DNA from: Homarus americanus
Lineage: Eukaryota; Arthropoda; Malacostraca; Decapoda; Nephropidae
NCBI RefSeq assembly: GCF_018991925.1
Contig: NW_024724368.1
Coordinates: forward strand, 6,508,687-6,572,686
Length of the DNA stretch: 64,000 bases
Direction: 5' to 3'
Shown: positions 25,125-37,769 of the stretch, in pieces
Layout: each line of letters begins with the position of its first letter
How positions within the stretch are numbered: position 1 is the first letter of the stretch
The notes under the pieces: model-generated
The model's database searches: none
Seen by the model: the letters and a program-made list of their open reading frames with translations, nothing else
Told to the model about the DNA's origin: nothing
Position numbers and translations under genes: made by a program

Positions 25125-25560
25125 AGTGGAGGACTGTAAGAGGAGGGAAGGAGGGAGAGAATAGGTGGAGAATAAGGGAAAGAGAGAGGAGATGAGAAAG
25201 TGTGAGGGAGGAAGAGGAGACAGAAGTGAGGAAAAAGGGAAAAAAGTGGGGAAGTAGGAGGCAGAAGAGAAAGTAGGGGCAAAGGTAGAGAAGGAAGAAG
25301 AGAAAGAGGGAACATGGAAAATTAATAAAGGAGATAGAGAAGTGAAGGAGAAGGGGGGGGGGAGGAAAAAAGAGGAGAAAGGTAGAAAAGCAAAACTAAA
25401 TAAAGAAGGAAAATCAAATGACGAAGAAGCAGAAGACAAGTACATGCAAACATAAATTGAAGAGGGGGAAGAAAAGGAAGAAGCAAATACCCAAGGGATG
25501 AAGAATAAGCAATAGAAGACACCAATAAGACCAGGAAATGAAGAATAAACAAGAGGAGGA
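25125..25560. repeat. Polypurine GGA/GAA tract
   Basis: More than 400 bases strongly biased to purines on the plus strand; the minus-strand Ser/Pro/Phe/Leu frames are by-products. Confidence 0.88.
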
Positions 25561-25569
25561 AGTGGCTAA

Positions 25570-27145
25570 GAGACGCAATAAGGAGTCATCAATCCCCCCC
25601 CAAACACCAATCGTCCGGAGGAGGAGGAGGAGGAGGGTTGTGACGTGACCACCACACCGCCACGGTTGTCACGCCAGAGTGACATCACCTGACACTTGGC
25701 ACGACGACTGTCACGCCCTGAGCATGATGTGCGTGTTTCTTGTGTTGTGCTACATAAAGGAGTTGACCTGTACGGTGTCTCTGTTCTACCATTCTCTCTC
25801 TCTCTCTTTCTATTCTTCATTGCTCTACCTCTGTTTTTCGATTCTTTATCTTTATTCTTCCATTTTCAATCTCGCTGTTCTTCCATTCCTCCAATCACCA
25901 CCCCCTCCCCCGTAACAAAAAGCGTAACTAGTCAGGCAGGAAGTACATTTTCCTCTCAACGAGAAGAAAAACTCCAGGAAGCAGAGCATCTTCCGCAGCC
26001 CAAATTAATACACACACACACACACCACCTCCGCCAGATACCCTCCCACCCCACCAAGTCCTGCCTACCTCCCAGCGTCCTTGTGCAATGTTGACAAGAC
26101 GCTGACGATCACCCCCGACACAACCTCTCCTGCTGCCCCCTCCTTACTCCCCCACCTCCTCCGTGTTTTAATAACCTGGTCTTTACTTTTCTAATAAATA
26201 CTTTGGAATGAAAATGCGTTACAAATGTTAATACTGTATACCTGTAACGATTTTTCCCTTTGAGTTGATTGAAACATAACTGAGAGCACCTTTTCCCTTA
26301 ATGTTATACTAAAGTCAATTCTAACCCCTTAATGGATAGAACTGGTTTAGAATATTAAGGAACAAGTCGTTTAATTCAGGATATGTTAAATTAAGCTTTG
26401 ATAAATTACCTACTAAAAAAAATTACCAGGAATGTTAAATCTAAACGAATAACTAATAACAAAAATGCGTTACAGAGAGATGTTAATGTTAAGTTTAACA
26501 TTTCAAAACTACCTAAAACATTAATACACCAGATAAAAATTACGTATACAATGTAAAACTCATTACACTTACGAGTTAACACTATCTGTACTGTAATTGT
26601 TCCCGGCATACAGACCTGACATATGGCTTAAATAACATTAATAAAACCATCGTAACATCCATTTCAAACCCTCGACTGCTCTACCGGAGTTAATTGGTGT
26701 TTTTACCTGAGTGTACAAACTCATGTATACAAACTGGAATAAACATTGAATCTCAGGACCACCGGTATACTGTTGTTAATTTTGAGATATTTATTACCTG
26801 TACATGTAACCTACAGCTGTAACCTTAATTAGCTACGTCTACCTTCACCTGTAGCTACATGTTCCTATCTAAATATATAATTAATTGTACCTGTACCTGT
26901 AATCACTGTACTGTAAATGCACCTGGAAATACCATGTCTAATTTGGTGATAGCTACAGCGTTAGGACCACTTACAAAATAAGCCAATAATAATAAAAAAA
27001 ACAGCATTAACCACAGAGCTTGTGGGAGGAAAATGAGTTTGTGGAGTAACGAGAAAGTAAACACGGCTGATAGAGTTGTTGGTCTTAACGAGTTTGTTTA
27101 TGTATGGCTGATGAGGGTGGGGTGTTGTAGGCTGTGTTTGGGGAT
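25570..27145. other. Intergenic, nothing recognised
   Basis: Contains short 'acctgta' clusters around 26780-26930 and a 132-codon frame at 25696-26094 with no recognisable domain. Confidence 0.5.
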
Positions 27146-27148
27146 CTG

Positions 27149-27149
<1 letters not shown>

Positions 27150-27180
<31 letters not shown>

Positions 27181-27203
27181 TGCCTGCCTGCCTGCCTGCC
27201 CGT
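27150..27203. repeat. (TGCC)n microsatellite
   Basis: About 12 TGCC units with one TGTC. Confidence 0.95.
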
Positions 27204-27269
27204 CTGTCTATATCAGTGAGGAGTGTTTCGGTTTGTCTAAGTGTGTATGCTGTAGCAGTGAGGACTATC

Positions 27270-28415
27270 TTAGTGTCTCGAGCTCCGGGTTCATTCGTTT
27301 CTCTCACTCTCAATAAGGAATCTTCTCACTGTCTCATTGTGAGGTCTTTATTTTCTCTCTGGAGGTTGTGTATATCTCTCAGTGAGAAGAATGACAATTT
27401 CTCTCAGGAAGGATTACATGTGCCTTGAGTCGGTTGATCTCCCGGTGAAGAGTCTGCTGGTTTCTCTCGGTGAGAATTATCTCAGTGAGGAATTCATTTC
27501 TCTCTCTTAAGAGGATTCCTTCAAGGAGCAACAGAGATTCCTCATTATCCTTGTTGAGACAGTTTCCTCACTGGGATAGATAACTAAATGAGAGAGAAAT
27601 CCTGTCACTCTTTACTGAGAGACATACTAACATGACTCGCTGAGAGAGATAACCTGCTAGTCTTATCACAGGGACAAAGCTCTAAGTCGTCTCCGAGAAG
27701 CGGGCAAATTTATTACGGAGACAACAGTGACTTACCGGTGAAAGATATGGTCCTTGCTGAGAAACAAGAGATGGGCTCATCAGAGATAACAGATATAATC
27801 CCCCTTGAGAAGTCTTTGGGGTGAGGAGTCTGTCTCTTTATGAGGAGTCAGCAGAGGAACTCTATCTTGGTGAGGAATATCTCTTATTTAGAAGTCTGTG
27901 AGGCATCTGTCTCCGTGTGGACTCCGAGTAATCCACCGCAGTGTATATATAAGGCCTCTTTCCTCTAAGTCCCTATTTCATAATCGGTTCGTCTCTCACC
28001 GAAGGTTCTGTCAGCGTGTCTGTCTGCTCAAAGAGAAGTAGCTCTCTCTCTGCCTCAATGAGGAATCTGTCTACCTAAGTGGGATGTCTGTCTCAGTAAC
28101 CATAGCGTGTCAGAATAGAGATTGTCTTGTCTGTCTGAATGAAGAGTTCCTACTGTCTGTCTCACCGAGGAATCTATCTGAGCTCGGAATCTGTCTCAGT
28201 AACGTATCCGCCTTTCTTTCTCAGCGAGTCCATCTGTCAATCTCAGCGATAATTCTGTTTTCCCCAGTTAAAACTCCGTCTGTTTCAGTAAGGTAACTTC
28301 CTGCTTGGAGGAGCAATCTGTAACAGTCTCACTGAGGTGTTCGTCTATCCTTTGAAACCAGGGTCTGTTTCTGTGTGGAGTACGTTACTCTCTCGCTCAC
28401 TGAGGAATCTGACTG
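27270..28415. repeat. Highly degenerate 'tctcagtgaggaatctgtc' repeat
   Basis: The motif CTCAGTGAGGAATCTGTC and variants recur more than 20 times at irregular spacing over 1.1 kb. Old tandem array much diverged. Confidence 0.7.
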
Positions 28416-28420
28416 TCTCG

Positions 28421-28456
<36 letters not shown>
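28421..28456. repeat. (GT)n microsatellite
   Basis: About 18 GT units at the end of the degenerate repeat. Confidence 0.95.
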
Positions 28457-28459
<3 letters not shown>

Positions 28460-30010
28460 CCCCACCACCACTTTGAACTTCTCCACCCTAACTAAGCCTC
28501 CTCACAGCCCACCAAAGCAGGGCCTCTCACCCATCAACATTTCCTCCTGTCAGCAAATTATCTCATCGTCTCAACAAACCCACAGTTGCTCATCTAATTT
28601 ACTTAAAAAAAAACGAAAACCTTAAGTTAACAAAGCACAAAACTGAGCACAAACTCAAAACCTGGTAGAAAGGATTTAAGTCTTAATAACTTGTTGCAGA
28701 CAGCACTCCTGTCATACGATACTGTTATCACCTTACTATTTTTATAATCTTACGCCTCTCCCTCTCAATCTTCCTCGCTCTTTTTCTCGTACAAACACAT
28801 AAACCGCGAACCAGTTTGAGTTACGAGGGCTCATTTCCACACGAGAGCTCCCGTGAGCTCAAAGAACTGGTTCAACCTCATTCAAAATTCGCACCCTCTG
28901 GTCAAGGCAGCATTGGGTGAACTTCCAACCCAGTACTCTAAGACCCACCGCCTCCCAAAACAAGGGAAATTCATCTATTACTCACAAAATAAGACCTTTC
29001 TGCGGGTGAAAAGCGGGCGACACACTTACCTTTATGACGGAGTTTTATCCCAGAGCCGCAAGCAGCATAATAAATCCAAATCAACGCGGATAAATACACC
29101 AAGTGGTCAATATTGTTCCGATTTTTAGCAACACATCCCCACCCACGACACAGCTTACAGTCACTAACGCTCGTTTCTTGTTGGTGTGGTCTGGTTGGCG
29201 AGTGATGTTGTCAGAGGTCATTTTTTTGCCATGATATTACGCTTGAGTGAGACACGAAATATTTATATTAAGTATTGGAATGTATGTAATAAACTAATTA
29301 ACATATAAAAACAATGATTTAATACCTAGATTTTGCTTAATATATGTACAAAATAATAACGTTAACAACTGCAGTGTCAGGTCTCAGGGCGGGCTGGCGA
29401 CACTGGCGCCATCTGTTGAGTTTACTAACTACTAAAACTTATGAGAGAAAACGCTAAAAAAGGCAGCGCCAACTGCTCGAAAATGTTGTTATTTACCTTC
29501 ACAGTAAAGACTCATTATTTCCAGATTTATATATTTATACTAGATAGCTCTATCAAGTATGGCTAAATAATCTCACTGAAGGTCTAGTGAGTTTCATCTG
29601 CCGTGGGTAAAGTGTTGTTACAGTAGGAAAACAACCATTCTCTCTCGTGGACAAAGACTCCAGAGTTTTACAGCATTCAGATCTTCATCCACTTTCTGAT
29701 AAGCAAATGGTATGGATTCGGATGGGCTAGTGGCATTAATACAATAAATTACCTATTTACTACATCAAAATACCACTCCCATCCTCCTTAGGTCAAACAA
29801 ACAAATAATTTTTCTTACAATAACTATTCTACATACAACAAACCCATCCAATCCTATACACAAAGAAAAGTACTTATATGTGAGTAACAAATACATAGAT
29901 TCTACATACAGGTGAAGCACATATATTTAAAAAATTTCCCCATCTTAAAAACATTCAGATTCTTGTGTTTATTATCAGTGTAGTGTATATAACATGTTGA
30001 GTGTATCGTC
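28457..30010. other. Intergenic, nothing recognised
   Basis: A 91-codon frame at 28853-29128 has no recognisable content. AT-rich elsewhere. Confidence 0.5.
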
Positions 30011-30019
30011 TAGACTACA

Positions 30020-30350
30020 GGGTGTGGTGTGAGGGAAAGGGTGTGGTGGTGGTAAGGGAAGGGGGAGGTGGTAACGGGGGGGTGGTGGGAGGAGGTGGTG
30101 GCAGGGAAGGGGAAGAGGGATGGTGTGGGTGGTAGGGGGAGAAGGTGGTGGTAGGGGAGAGGGTGGTGGTAGGGGAGAGGATGGTGGTAGGGGGAGAGGT
30201 GGTGGGAGAGGGTGGTGGTACGGGAGAGGGTGGTGGTAGGGGAGGAGGTGGTGGTGGTGGAGGAGGTGACAGGGGGAGAAGCTGTTGCAAGGGGAGGGGG
30301 TGATGATAGAGAGGGTGTTGGGTAAGGGGGAAGGTGTGTGGTGTGAGGAG
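30020..30350. repeat. 'ggtggtggtaggggaga' minisatellite
   Basis: G-rich array of 15-18 base units; runs of G could form quadruplexes on the plus strand. Confidence 0.88.
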
Positions 30351-30429
30351 GGAGTATTCAGTTAACAGTGTCTATGAAATATAATAATAATATTTAACCA
30401 AGTATAATATATAATGGTTGACCCTCGTG

Positions 30430-30713
30430 TAACGACGTGAGTTTGTTGAAGGTGTAGAAGCTGTCGCCAACACAGCAACCACACCCTGAGTTAACGAGTT
30501 GCATGACCCAGCGTCATGGAATAGTCCGAAAAGACCGGACAACTAGCCAACTGCACGATCTACAAATCGATTAACATCCAGGTTCCCAATTACTGCTGGG
30601 TAGACAGAGGCAAACGGCAGAAAGAAACTTGCCCATAGTTTCCACCCTGCCCGAGGACCGAACCCGGGTCCGCTGGCTTGCGAGGTGAGCATGCTAACCA
30701 TTATACCACATGT
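30430..30713 (-). mobile_element. tRNA-derived SINE
   Basis: On the minus strand the head reads GTGGTATAATGGTTAGCATG (A box, near 30691-30710) and CCCGGGTTCGGTCC (B box, near 30652-30665), spaced as in a tRNA gene but without a clean anticodon stem. Downstream is a central CTACCCAGCAGTAATTGGG (about 30585-30603) like that in the element at 39.3 kb. The 3' limit is not clear. I read this as a SINE, not a functional tRNA gene. Confidence 0.65.
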
Positions 30714-30719
30714 TTCCAC

Positions 30720-31500
30720 CTAACATAAGAGTAGCCACACACATGAAATATATAAGATACAATGTGAAGAACATAATGCAGACATTGTAAAGTCACACGA
30801 ACATCCTGACCAGACAACAGCCAGACAACGTAACATTCCACACCATCACCACACAGGTAAAACTCCCCCAGGTGTTACGACCTCACCTGGAGGATCCACC
30901 ACCTCCAGCAGGACATCGCCAGGTACGAAATGCCTCCCAATAATCATAAATTCTCTCTCCCCCTAAGCCAGGTAAATTGAAAACACTATCGTAACATAAT
31001 TCTCTGACAGGAAGGGCAATTTCATCAAAGGTGATTTGAAAGTCGTGGCAATTATTCAAGACATATATATACGATACGACTTCTGGAAATGAAACAACAA
31101 TTGCTTCCCATTTTGGTGCATTTGAGTATTACCTGATGATATCTGGGTTTACCTGAGGAGCGGTACATACGAAACTAATTAAAGGTAATCAAATATTAGT
31201 CCTTGCCTGCTTAAAATTCACACTTGAGAAAACAGTAAAAGAAAAAATAATACCTTACGTACTAAAGTCATCCATAAATCAGTTCAGGGACCAAGTTAGT
31301 GAGGCAATAGGTTAACTAAACGCTGCCACAAGTGATGAAAAATATAAGAATTATATTATATTTGCGTGGAGAAAGTTTACCGTCGTGATGTGTCCTCGCT
31401 GAGACGAGTTCATATACACCAATAACACGTAGGTAATGGTGATAATTCTCGTTCAGGCTCCCGTTCTCTCTCGCTCTCTGTCGGTATCCGTCTTCTGCTC
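30720..31500. other. Intergenic, nothing recognised
   Basis: No open frames or repeats of note. Confidence 0.5.
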
Positions 31501-31514
31501 GCTCGCTCGCTCAT

Positions 31515-31561
<47 letters not shown>

Positions 31562-31800
31562 GTTTTACTGTATTAATATATTTATCTCCCTCTCTCTTTG
31601 CCTCTTTTACTCACTCTATCCCTTTTCCCTCTCTACAATTTCTCGTATCAACATAGTTTTATCCCTGAAACAATAGACAGCCCTTCTACATAAACAGCAC
31701 TCCTACATAAACAGCACTCCTACATAGACAGCACTCCTACATAGACAGCACTCCTACATAGACAGCACTCCTACATAGACAGTACTCCTACATACAGCCT
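31497..31800. repeat. (CT)n tract and 17-bp 'acagcactcctacatag' array
   Basis: GCTC and CT tract at 31497-31560; eight or nine 17-base units at 31675-31800. Confidence 0.9.
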
Positions 31801-32510
31801 TCTACATACACAGCCCTGCCACCTAGACAGCCGCCTCACCAGGACTCATTTATTCATCATCAATGTTTCTTCATTTTCCTCAACTCGCACCAAGAGCATT
31901 ATTAAACTGGGGTAAAAACAAGAGTATCAGTAGAAGGCATAATTGCTCGGATAGGGATACAATATTGACTGATTATAACAAGGCCGTACTGTACTCAATA
32001 CATGGGGCAATAATTCTAATAGTTTTGTCTGCTATTTGTACCCTTTAATTATACTAGCAACATAATTAGTATCATTCTTTAAATCATAAAAAAAACGCTA
32101 TAATTTTAGTTATATAATCCTAGATACAATTCATTATTATGATGGTAAATATTGTGGATATAAAAGCCCAGCTTACGAATATTCCACTAGACTAAATTAC
32201 TGAAATTTCCATAACAGAACTAATAAATAAAATGACAATAAATGATGAGATAATACAAATTTAATATAAAAATATCGTGTAAAATAAAACTGATTTTCTA
32301 TATCATAAACAATATATTGAATTACATGATATAGCCAATAGATATTGGTTATATTATCATAAAATTTAAATCGAGAAGCTACCACGAACTCACACCTGGT
32401 GAATATATTATATTTTCTACCGTGAAATTTCTTGCATCGAAGAAAGTCAGAATCACAGACTCCAACCTGACTCTAGTGAACAGAAGCCCAATAAAAACGT
32501 GAATAAAAAT
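31801..32510. other. AT-rich intergenic sequence
   Basis: Nothing recognised. Confidence 0.5.
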
Positions 32511-32517
32511 GAATATA

Positions 32518-33180
32518 TACAGTGAGGGAGTGAGGGAGTGAGGGAAGTGAGAGAGTGAGGGAAGTGAGAGAGTGAGAGAGTGAGAGAGTGAGAGAGTGAG
32601 AGAGTGAGGGAAGTGAGAGAGTGAGGGGAGTGAGGGGAGGGAGGGAAGAGAAGGGAGGGGAGGGAAGTGGGGGAGTGAGGGAAGTGAGGAGAGGGGAGGA
32701 GGAAGGAGAGAGGAGGGGAGAGTGAAGGGAGGGAGGGAAGGTGGGAGGAGAAGTGAGGAGGAGGGAAGTGAGGGAGGAGTGAGGGAAGTGGAAGGGAGGG
32801 AGGGAAGGGAGGAGGGGAGGGAAGTGAGAGTGAAGGGAAGTGGAGAGTGAGGGAAGTGAAGGAGGGAGGGAAGGAGGAAAGTGAGAAAGTGAGGGAAGTG
32901 AGGGGAGGGAGGGAAGTGAGAGAGTGAGGGAAGTGAAGTGGAGGAGAAGTGGGGAGTGAGGGGAGTGAGAGAGTGAGGGGAGGGAGGGAGGTGGGGAGGT
33001 GAGTGAGAGTGAGGGAAGTGAGAGGTGAGGGGAGTGGGGGTGAGGGTGAGGGAGTGAGGGGAGTGAGGGAAGTGAGAGAGTGAGAGAAGTGAGGGGAGGG
33101 GGGGAAGTGAGAGGAGTGAGGGAAGTGAAGGGAGGGAGGGAAGTGAGGAGTGAGGGAAGGGAGTGAGTAAGGGAGGGAGG
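32518..33180. repeat. Polypurine 'ggagtgagggaagtgagag' minisatellite
   Basis: About 660 bases almost without C or isolated from pyrimidine runs; units of 8-13 bases (gagtgagg, gaagtgagagagt). The 243-codon minus frame is Ser/Pro/Leu/His only and follows from composition. Confidence 0.95.
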
Positions 33181-33312
33181 TCATGCTTGTTTACTGTGTC
33201 TCTGTATGACCTAAATGCTTTCTACAAACACCCTGAGGAATTGGTGATGTTTACGTGCTGGATTTATACTTGGGTCTTACAAGATGGTATTAATTATTTG
33301 ATCTTGTGTGGG

Positions 33313-33352
<40 letters not shown>

Positions 33353-33490
33353 TCGTGTAGCTCAGGGCTGGAAGGTGCACTTATGAAGGTTGTACTGTGC
33401 ACTCACGGTGCCTATGGTGCACTCTACGGAATATGCACGGTGCACTTATAAAAGCTATACGGTGCACTCATGAAGGGTTTACAGTACACA
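33313..33490. repeat. (GT)n and degenerate 'ggtgcacttatgaagg' repeat
   Basis: GT tract at 33313-33351 followed by five or six diverged units with tgcactcatg. Confidence 0.8.
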
Positions 33491-34265
33491 CTCTACGGTA
33501 CTTACATGACACACGGGTTGACTTAACTCTCACAGACCCACATCGCTTCTGAGGGTATTTACACCGTGTTGGTAAATGTCAAGTATCTTAAATTCAAAGT
33601 GATATTTATTGTATATCTCCCTCACACCGCTGTTGTTGTGACAGAATTAATTGCATCAGCTGCCAGGGATCTACAGGACCGAGGACAAGTTTCTTACACC
33701 AGAAACTTATTTTTTATGAAATCTAAAACCTTTTTGCTAATTTTATATCAAGAAACTGAAGCACTTTAGTCTTAAGACGATAATCTGATGGCGGATTTGA
33801 TGCGAATATTATTAGCATTTTTGTAATCGAAGCATTTTACCTGTGTGTGTGGTGTTTACTGGTTGGTTTTGGTGTTAATTTAAAAAAAACCCAGAATATT
33901 CAAATCTCGGTCATAACTGTTAAAACGTCAAGGTTCCTCTTCCTACAGCCAGCAAGGTACAGTAAAGCCACATCTCACCTAGCTAAGAGGTGGTATATGT
34001 CTTCATTTATCACCTGCCTCTGCCCCGTTAAACACACAAACACACATATTTTATGGGAGTGTGACACAACACGTCTTTTTTAAGTCTGTCATCACACATG
34101 TCTAGTCACGTCTTCTATTATAATGTAAACACAGTACAGTATTGTATGATCATGGTTCATTGTATTTTGTATTTAATAACTAACACTAAAACTCTGAGCT
34201 AAGTAATAATCTGTAGGTGACTGAAGGCGTCTACCTTCTTTGTATGGCGCTGAAAATTTATTCTA
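33491..34265. other. Intergenic, nothing recognised
   Basis: Two frames of 67 and 78 codons, unrecognised. Confidence 0.5.
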
Positions 34266-34267
34266 CA

Positions 34268-34405
34268 TACTCGAGGTATTCTGTCTCACACTCGAGGTCT
34301 TCTGTCTCACACTCGAGGTCTTCTGTCTCACACTCGAGGTCTTCTGTCTCACACTCGAGGTCCTGTCTCACACTCGAGGTCCTGTCTCACACTCCAGGTC
34401 CCCCT
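34268..34405. repeat. 21-bp tandem repeat
   Basis: Six or seven units of tctcacactcgaggtcttctg, the last ones shortened. Confidence 0.93.
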
Positions 34406-34607
34406 ATCATTTTTTTCACCCCACGCCTCCTGCCACTCTCACATCCCGGGTCCTGTCACTCACAATTCCACGCCTCCTGTCACCCACACACACACACACA
34501 AGGCCTCCTGTCACACATCCTCACAGCTCACCACATTGTAGGAGGTGTCTTAAGCATCTGATACAAGAACAACACCAGGAGAATGAGTTACCACTGCCAT
34601 TACCTTA

Positions 34608-34718
34608 TAACTTAACCTAACCTAATCGAGCCTAACCTAACCGAACCTAACCTAACCGAACCGAACCGAACCGAACCGAACCGAACCGAACCGAACCGAA
34701 CCGAACCTAACCTAACCT
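34608..34718. repeat. CCTAA/CCGAA telomere-like tract
   Basis: Pentamer array mixing CCTAA (arthropod telomere motif) with a homogenised block of at least nine CCGAA units. Confidence 0.85.
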
Positions 34719-34924
34719 AATCTTACGTGGGTGACGCAAGAACACTGCTCGATTCTGTAACAATACCAAGGCCGAACATCTGGATCACCTGAAGATTACA
34801 AACCCCAGTTTATAATCCCCTTAACATTAACCACCGTAACAGGTAGGGTGTTAGGGTGAAATTAGCTGAGGGTGGGGTGCTCACCTGGACACTACGCCTT
34901 TCATAATTCGACGTCTAATCACAT

Positions 34925-35410
34925 GGGCAGTTAACAAGATAGCGAGAGTGAAGGATAGCGAGAAAGGAGGATAGCGAGAAAGGAGGATAACGAGGAAGGA
35001 GGATAACGAGGAAGGAGGATAACGAGGAAGGAGGATAGCGAGAAAGGTGTATAACGAGAAAGGAGGATAACGAGGAAGGAGGATAACGAGGAAGGAGGAT
35101 AGCGAGAAAGGAGGATAGCGAGGAAGGAGTATAACGAGAAAGGAGGATAACGAGGAAGGAGGATAACGAGGAAGGAGGATAGCGAGAAAGGAGGATAGCG
35201 AGGAAGGAGGATAGCTAGGAAGGAGGGCAGGTAGGAAGGAGGACAGAGAGGAAGGAGGATAGCTAGGAAGGATGGGAGCTAGGAAGGAGGACAGTGGAAG
35301 AGAGGGGCAGCGGGGGAGGAGGGCAGGGGAGAGCAGCGGGGGAGAAGGGCAGCGGGGAGAAGGGCAGCGGGGGAGAAGGGCAGCGGGGGAGAAGGGCAGC
35401 GGGGGGAGCT
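34925..35410. repeat. 16-bp 'ataacgaggaaggagg' polypurine minisatellite
   Basis: Roughly 25-30 units with variants agcgag/aacgag; the end changes to gggcagcgggggagaa units. The 206-codon minus frame is a repeat by-product. Confidence 0.93.
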
Positions 35411-36229
35411 GATCCGTTGACTCACGTGCAGTCTCTTGTGATTTTTCTTTTAACACGAGTCTAAAATCCTCTACCATAACCTGAACACCAAAGACTCCCA
35501 ATCCTCCTCTGAAATTTCTATTCGTGTCGCTACATTTCCACTGGGGACTTTAAAAATACCACTAGGATTCTCAGTTCCTCTAAAACGTTAAAATTACGAA
35601 GATTCACCACCGTTGACTGGATGAAAGTTAATAATAATTTACAATGCCATGAAAAGGTTTGGAAAAGAATGATTTAAACACATCGAAAGAAAACGGTAAT
35701 AATTCAGAAGGTAACTGCAGACGTCTTGATATTATATTCCTAGGTTAATGTTTTGAGGAAATACCAGATTAAAAGTAAAGATATTTAGCCTTTACAATAA
35801 ACTACTGGGAATTATGAATATACCAATAAATAAAAAAAATAAGTCGTAGGGTATATAAATGTGGAAGATAGATTTAATCCTGTTTCTAAGACTACCAAGT
35901 GATCTGTGTCCCATAATTCGCATTAAAGTTTGTAATGATTATAAATCTTAATCAACAAGGTAACAGAGACAGCAAAGATAACATTGAAGATACTGTACAT
36001 GATCAAGCAATAATTATTTCTCTCACTCTTATCGCTATCGAGGTCTGGGATAATTTACCTAACCATATTAAATTCAGTAATAGTGTCAACCAATTCAATA
36101 TGAAAATGAAAAAGAGGAAATATAGGAAACTAAATTAATGAAAGTCAGAATGTAAGAGCTGGGAGAGGCTGCTTCGTTAACGCCAGACTTAGAATGGTGA
36201 TAAACTTTACTGGGGGCGTAGAAGACTTT

Positions 36230-36230
<1 letters not shown>
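35411..36230. other. Intergenic, mostly unrecognised
   Basis: Only the weak LINE-like remnant at 35930-36138. Confidence 0.5.
35930..36138 (+). mobile_element. Possible LINE C-terminal remnant
   Basis: A short frame contains IEVWDNLPNHIKFSNSVNQF followed by a Lys-rich end, like the 'W..LP..I..s.s...F' terminus of LINE polymerases. No start, no intact upstream part. Weak on its own. Confidence 0.3.

Positions 36231-36231
<1 letters not shown>

Positions 36232-36268
<37 letters not shown>
36232..36268. repeat. (GT)n microsatellite at the 5' edge of the LINE fragment
   Basis: GT tract immediately upstream of the truncated LINE. Confidence 0.93.
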
Positions 36269-36270
<2 letters not shown>

Positions 36271-36281
36271 TTTCTCCCTCC

Positions 36282-37069
36282 ATCATAACGGTGAAGGTTA
36301 ATGAACCATCAACCACACCAAAACCGTAGTCATGCACATCAATACCGCCACCACTCCAGTGCAAGCCCCAGCAGTCACAGTGGGTGCCCATCCTCTCCAG
36401 CTGGTGCAGTCTGCCAAACTCCTGGGTGTAACCATAGGCAACAAACTTGACTGGAAGGCCCATGTAAATAACACAGTCAAGGCAGCCTCGTATCGTCTCT
36501 ACATGCTACGACGACTTAGGTCACTTGGGACACCCACGCCAGAGCTGAGGACCATCTACAACGCCTTTATTCTCCCCAAACTAACGTATGCGTCACCAGC
36601 CTGGTCGTCTTCTCTCAACTCCACCCAACAACGTCAGCTAGAGAAGGTACAGAAAAGGGCCTGCAGAATCATGCTCGGCGCAGAATACTCCGGCTACACC
36701 AAGGCTCTCTCCACCCTGGAAATGCCATCCCTCAGTGACCTCCACCACCAAGCACTGGAAAGGTTTGGCAGTGGACTACTGCACCACCCTCTTCATTGCC
36801 ACCTCCTGCCCCCCACCCAACTCGCGCAGTCCGCCACTACAACAAAATTCAGCCCATAAGAGCCCGCACCGATAGATATAAGAACAGCACCATCCCATCT
36901 ATTGTTAAAATAATAAACAACTCCTGATTTATGTACTGCACAGCCCTGTAAATGTATTCAATGCATATTATATCATTATGTCTAAATCAAATGTAAGTCT
37001 GTATATTTTCAGCTACTTGCTGCAACTCTATTAATAAACCGTTTATTATTATTATTATTATTATTATTA
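36282..37069 (+). mobile_element. 5'-truncated LINE, reverse transcriptase C-terminus
   Basis: Starts just after a (GT)n tract and reads KTVVMHINTATTP, then KLLGVTIGNKLDWKAHV, LRRLRSLGTP, TYASPAWSSSLN and QKRACRIMLG, the typical C-terminal region after the RT palm in LINEs. A frameshift around 36815-36835 moves the frame; the other frame then gives VRHYNKIQPIRARTDRY to a stop at 36925. The 3' end is followed by AATAAACCG and an (ATT)n tail at 37038-37069, as expected for target-primed insertion. Truncated at the 5' end and not functional. Confidence 0.8.
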
Positions 37070-37318
37070 CACCACTTAAACACACACACCACACTCAATT
37101 GACACACTACACTTACATAAGCCCATACAAAAGAAATAGTCATACAAACTATACAATACAGAACAGTATTTTGAAATACAGGTATAACGAATTGCTGTCC
37201 AGGTGAGAAGGATTTACCTGTCTAAATAAGGGCTCTCCTGAAGATTAGCACCCCCCAGGTTAATCCACCAGATGATCCAACACCCTAAAGCTATCTGGGA
37301 GGGTTATGTTATATGGGC

Positions 37319-37768
37319 ATTAGGGTGGTTAATATTATGGTGAAGTAAGCTAGGGTGGTTAATCTTAAGGTGAGGTAAGCTAGGGTGGTTAATCTTAAGG
37401 TGAGGTAAGCTAGGGTGGTTAATATTAAGGTGAGGTAAGCTAGGGTGGTTAATCTTAAGGTGAGGTAAGCTAGGGTGGTTAATCTTAAGGTGAGGTAAGC
37501 TAGGGTGGTTAATCTTAAGGTGAGGTAAGCTAGGGTGGTTAATCTTAAGGTGAAGTAAGCTAGGGTGGTTAATCTTAAGGTGAAGTAAGCTAGGGTGGGT
37601 AATCTTAAGGTGAGGTAAGCTAGGGAGGTTAATCTTAAGGTGAGGTAAGCTAGGGTGGTTAATCTTAAGGTGAGGTAAGCTAGGGAGGTTAATCTTAAGG
37701 TGAAGTAAGCTAGGGTGGTTAATCTTAAGGTGAAGTAAGCTAGGGTGGGTAATCTTAAGGTGAAGTTA
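37319..37768 (-). repeat. 30-bp tandem array related to the 7-490 array
   Basis: Fifteen units of 30 bases, tagggtggttaatcttaagg plus tgaggtaagc. Reverse-complemented, the unit matches that of the 7-490 array at about 21 of 30 positions (CACCTTAAGATTAACCACCC versus CACCTGAAGATGAGACACAC). Two diverged units on the opposite strand precede it at 37236-37300. Confidence 0.93.
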
Positions 37769-37769
37769 A

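Noticed and set aside
30640..30713. Functional tRNA gene on the minus strand
   Set aside because: A and B boxes are present but there is no clean anticodon arm or acceptor stem, and a SINE-type body follows.
32453..33184. 243-codon minus-strand Ser/Pro/Leu/His frame
   Set aside because: Composition by-product of a polypurine array.
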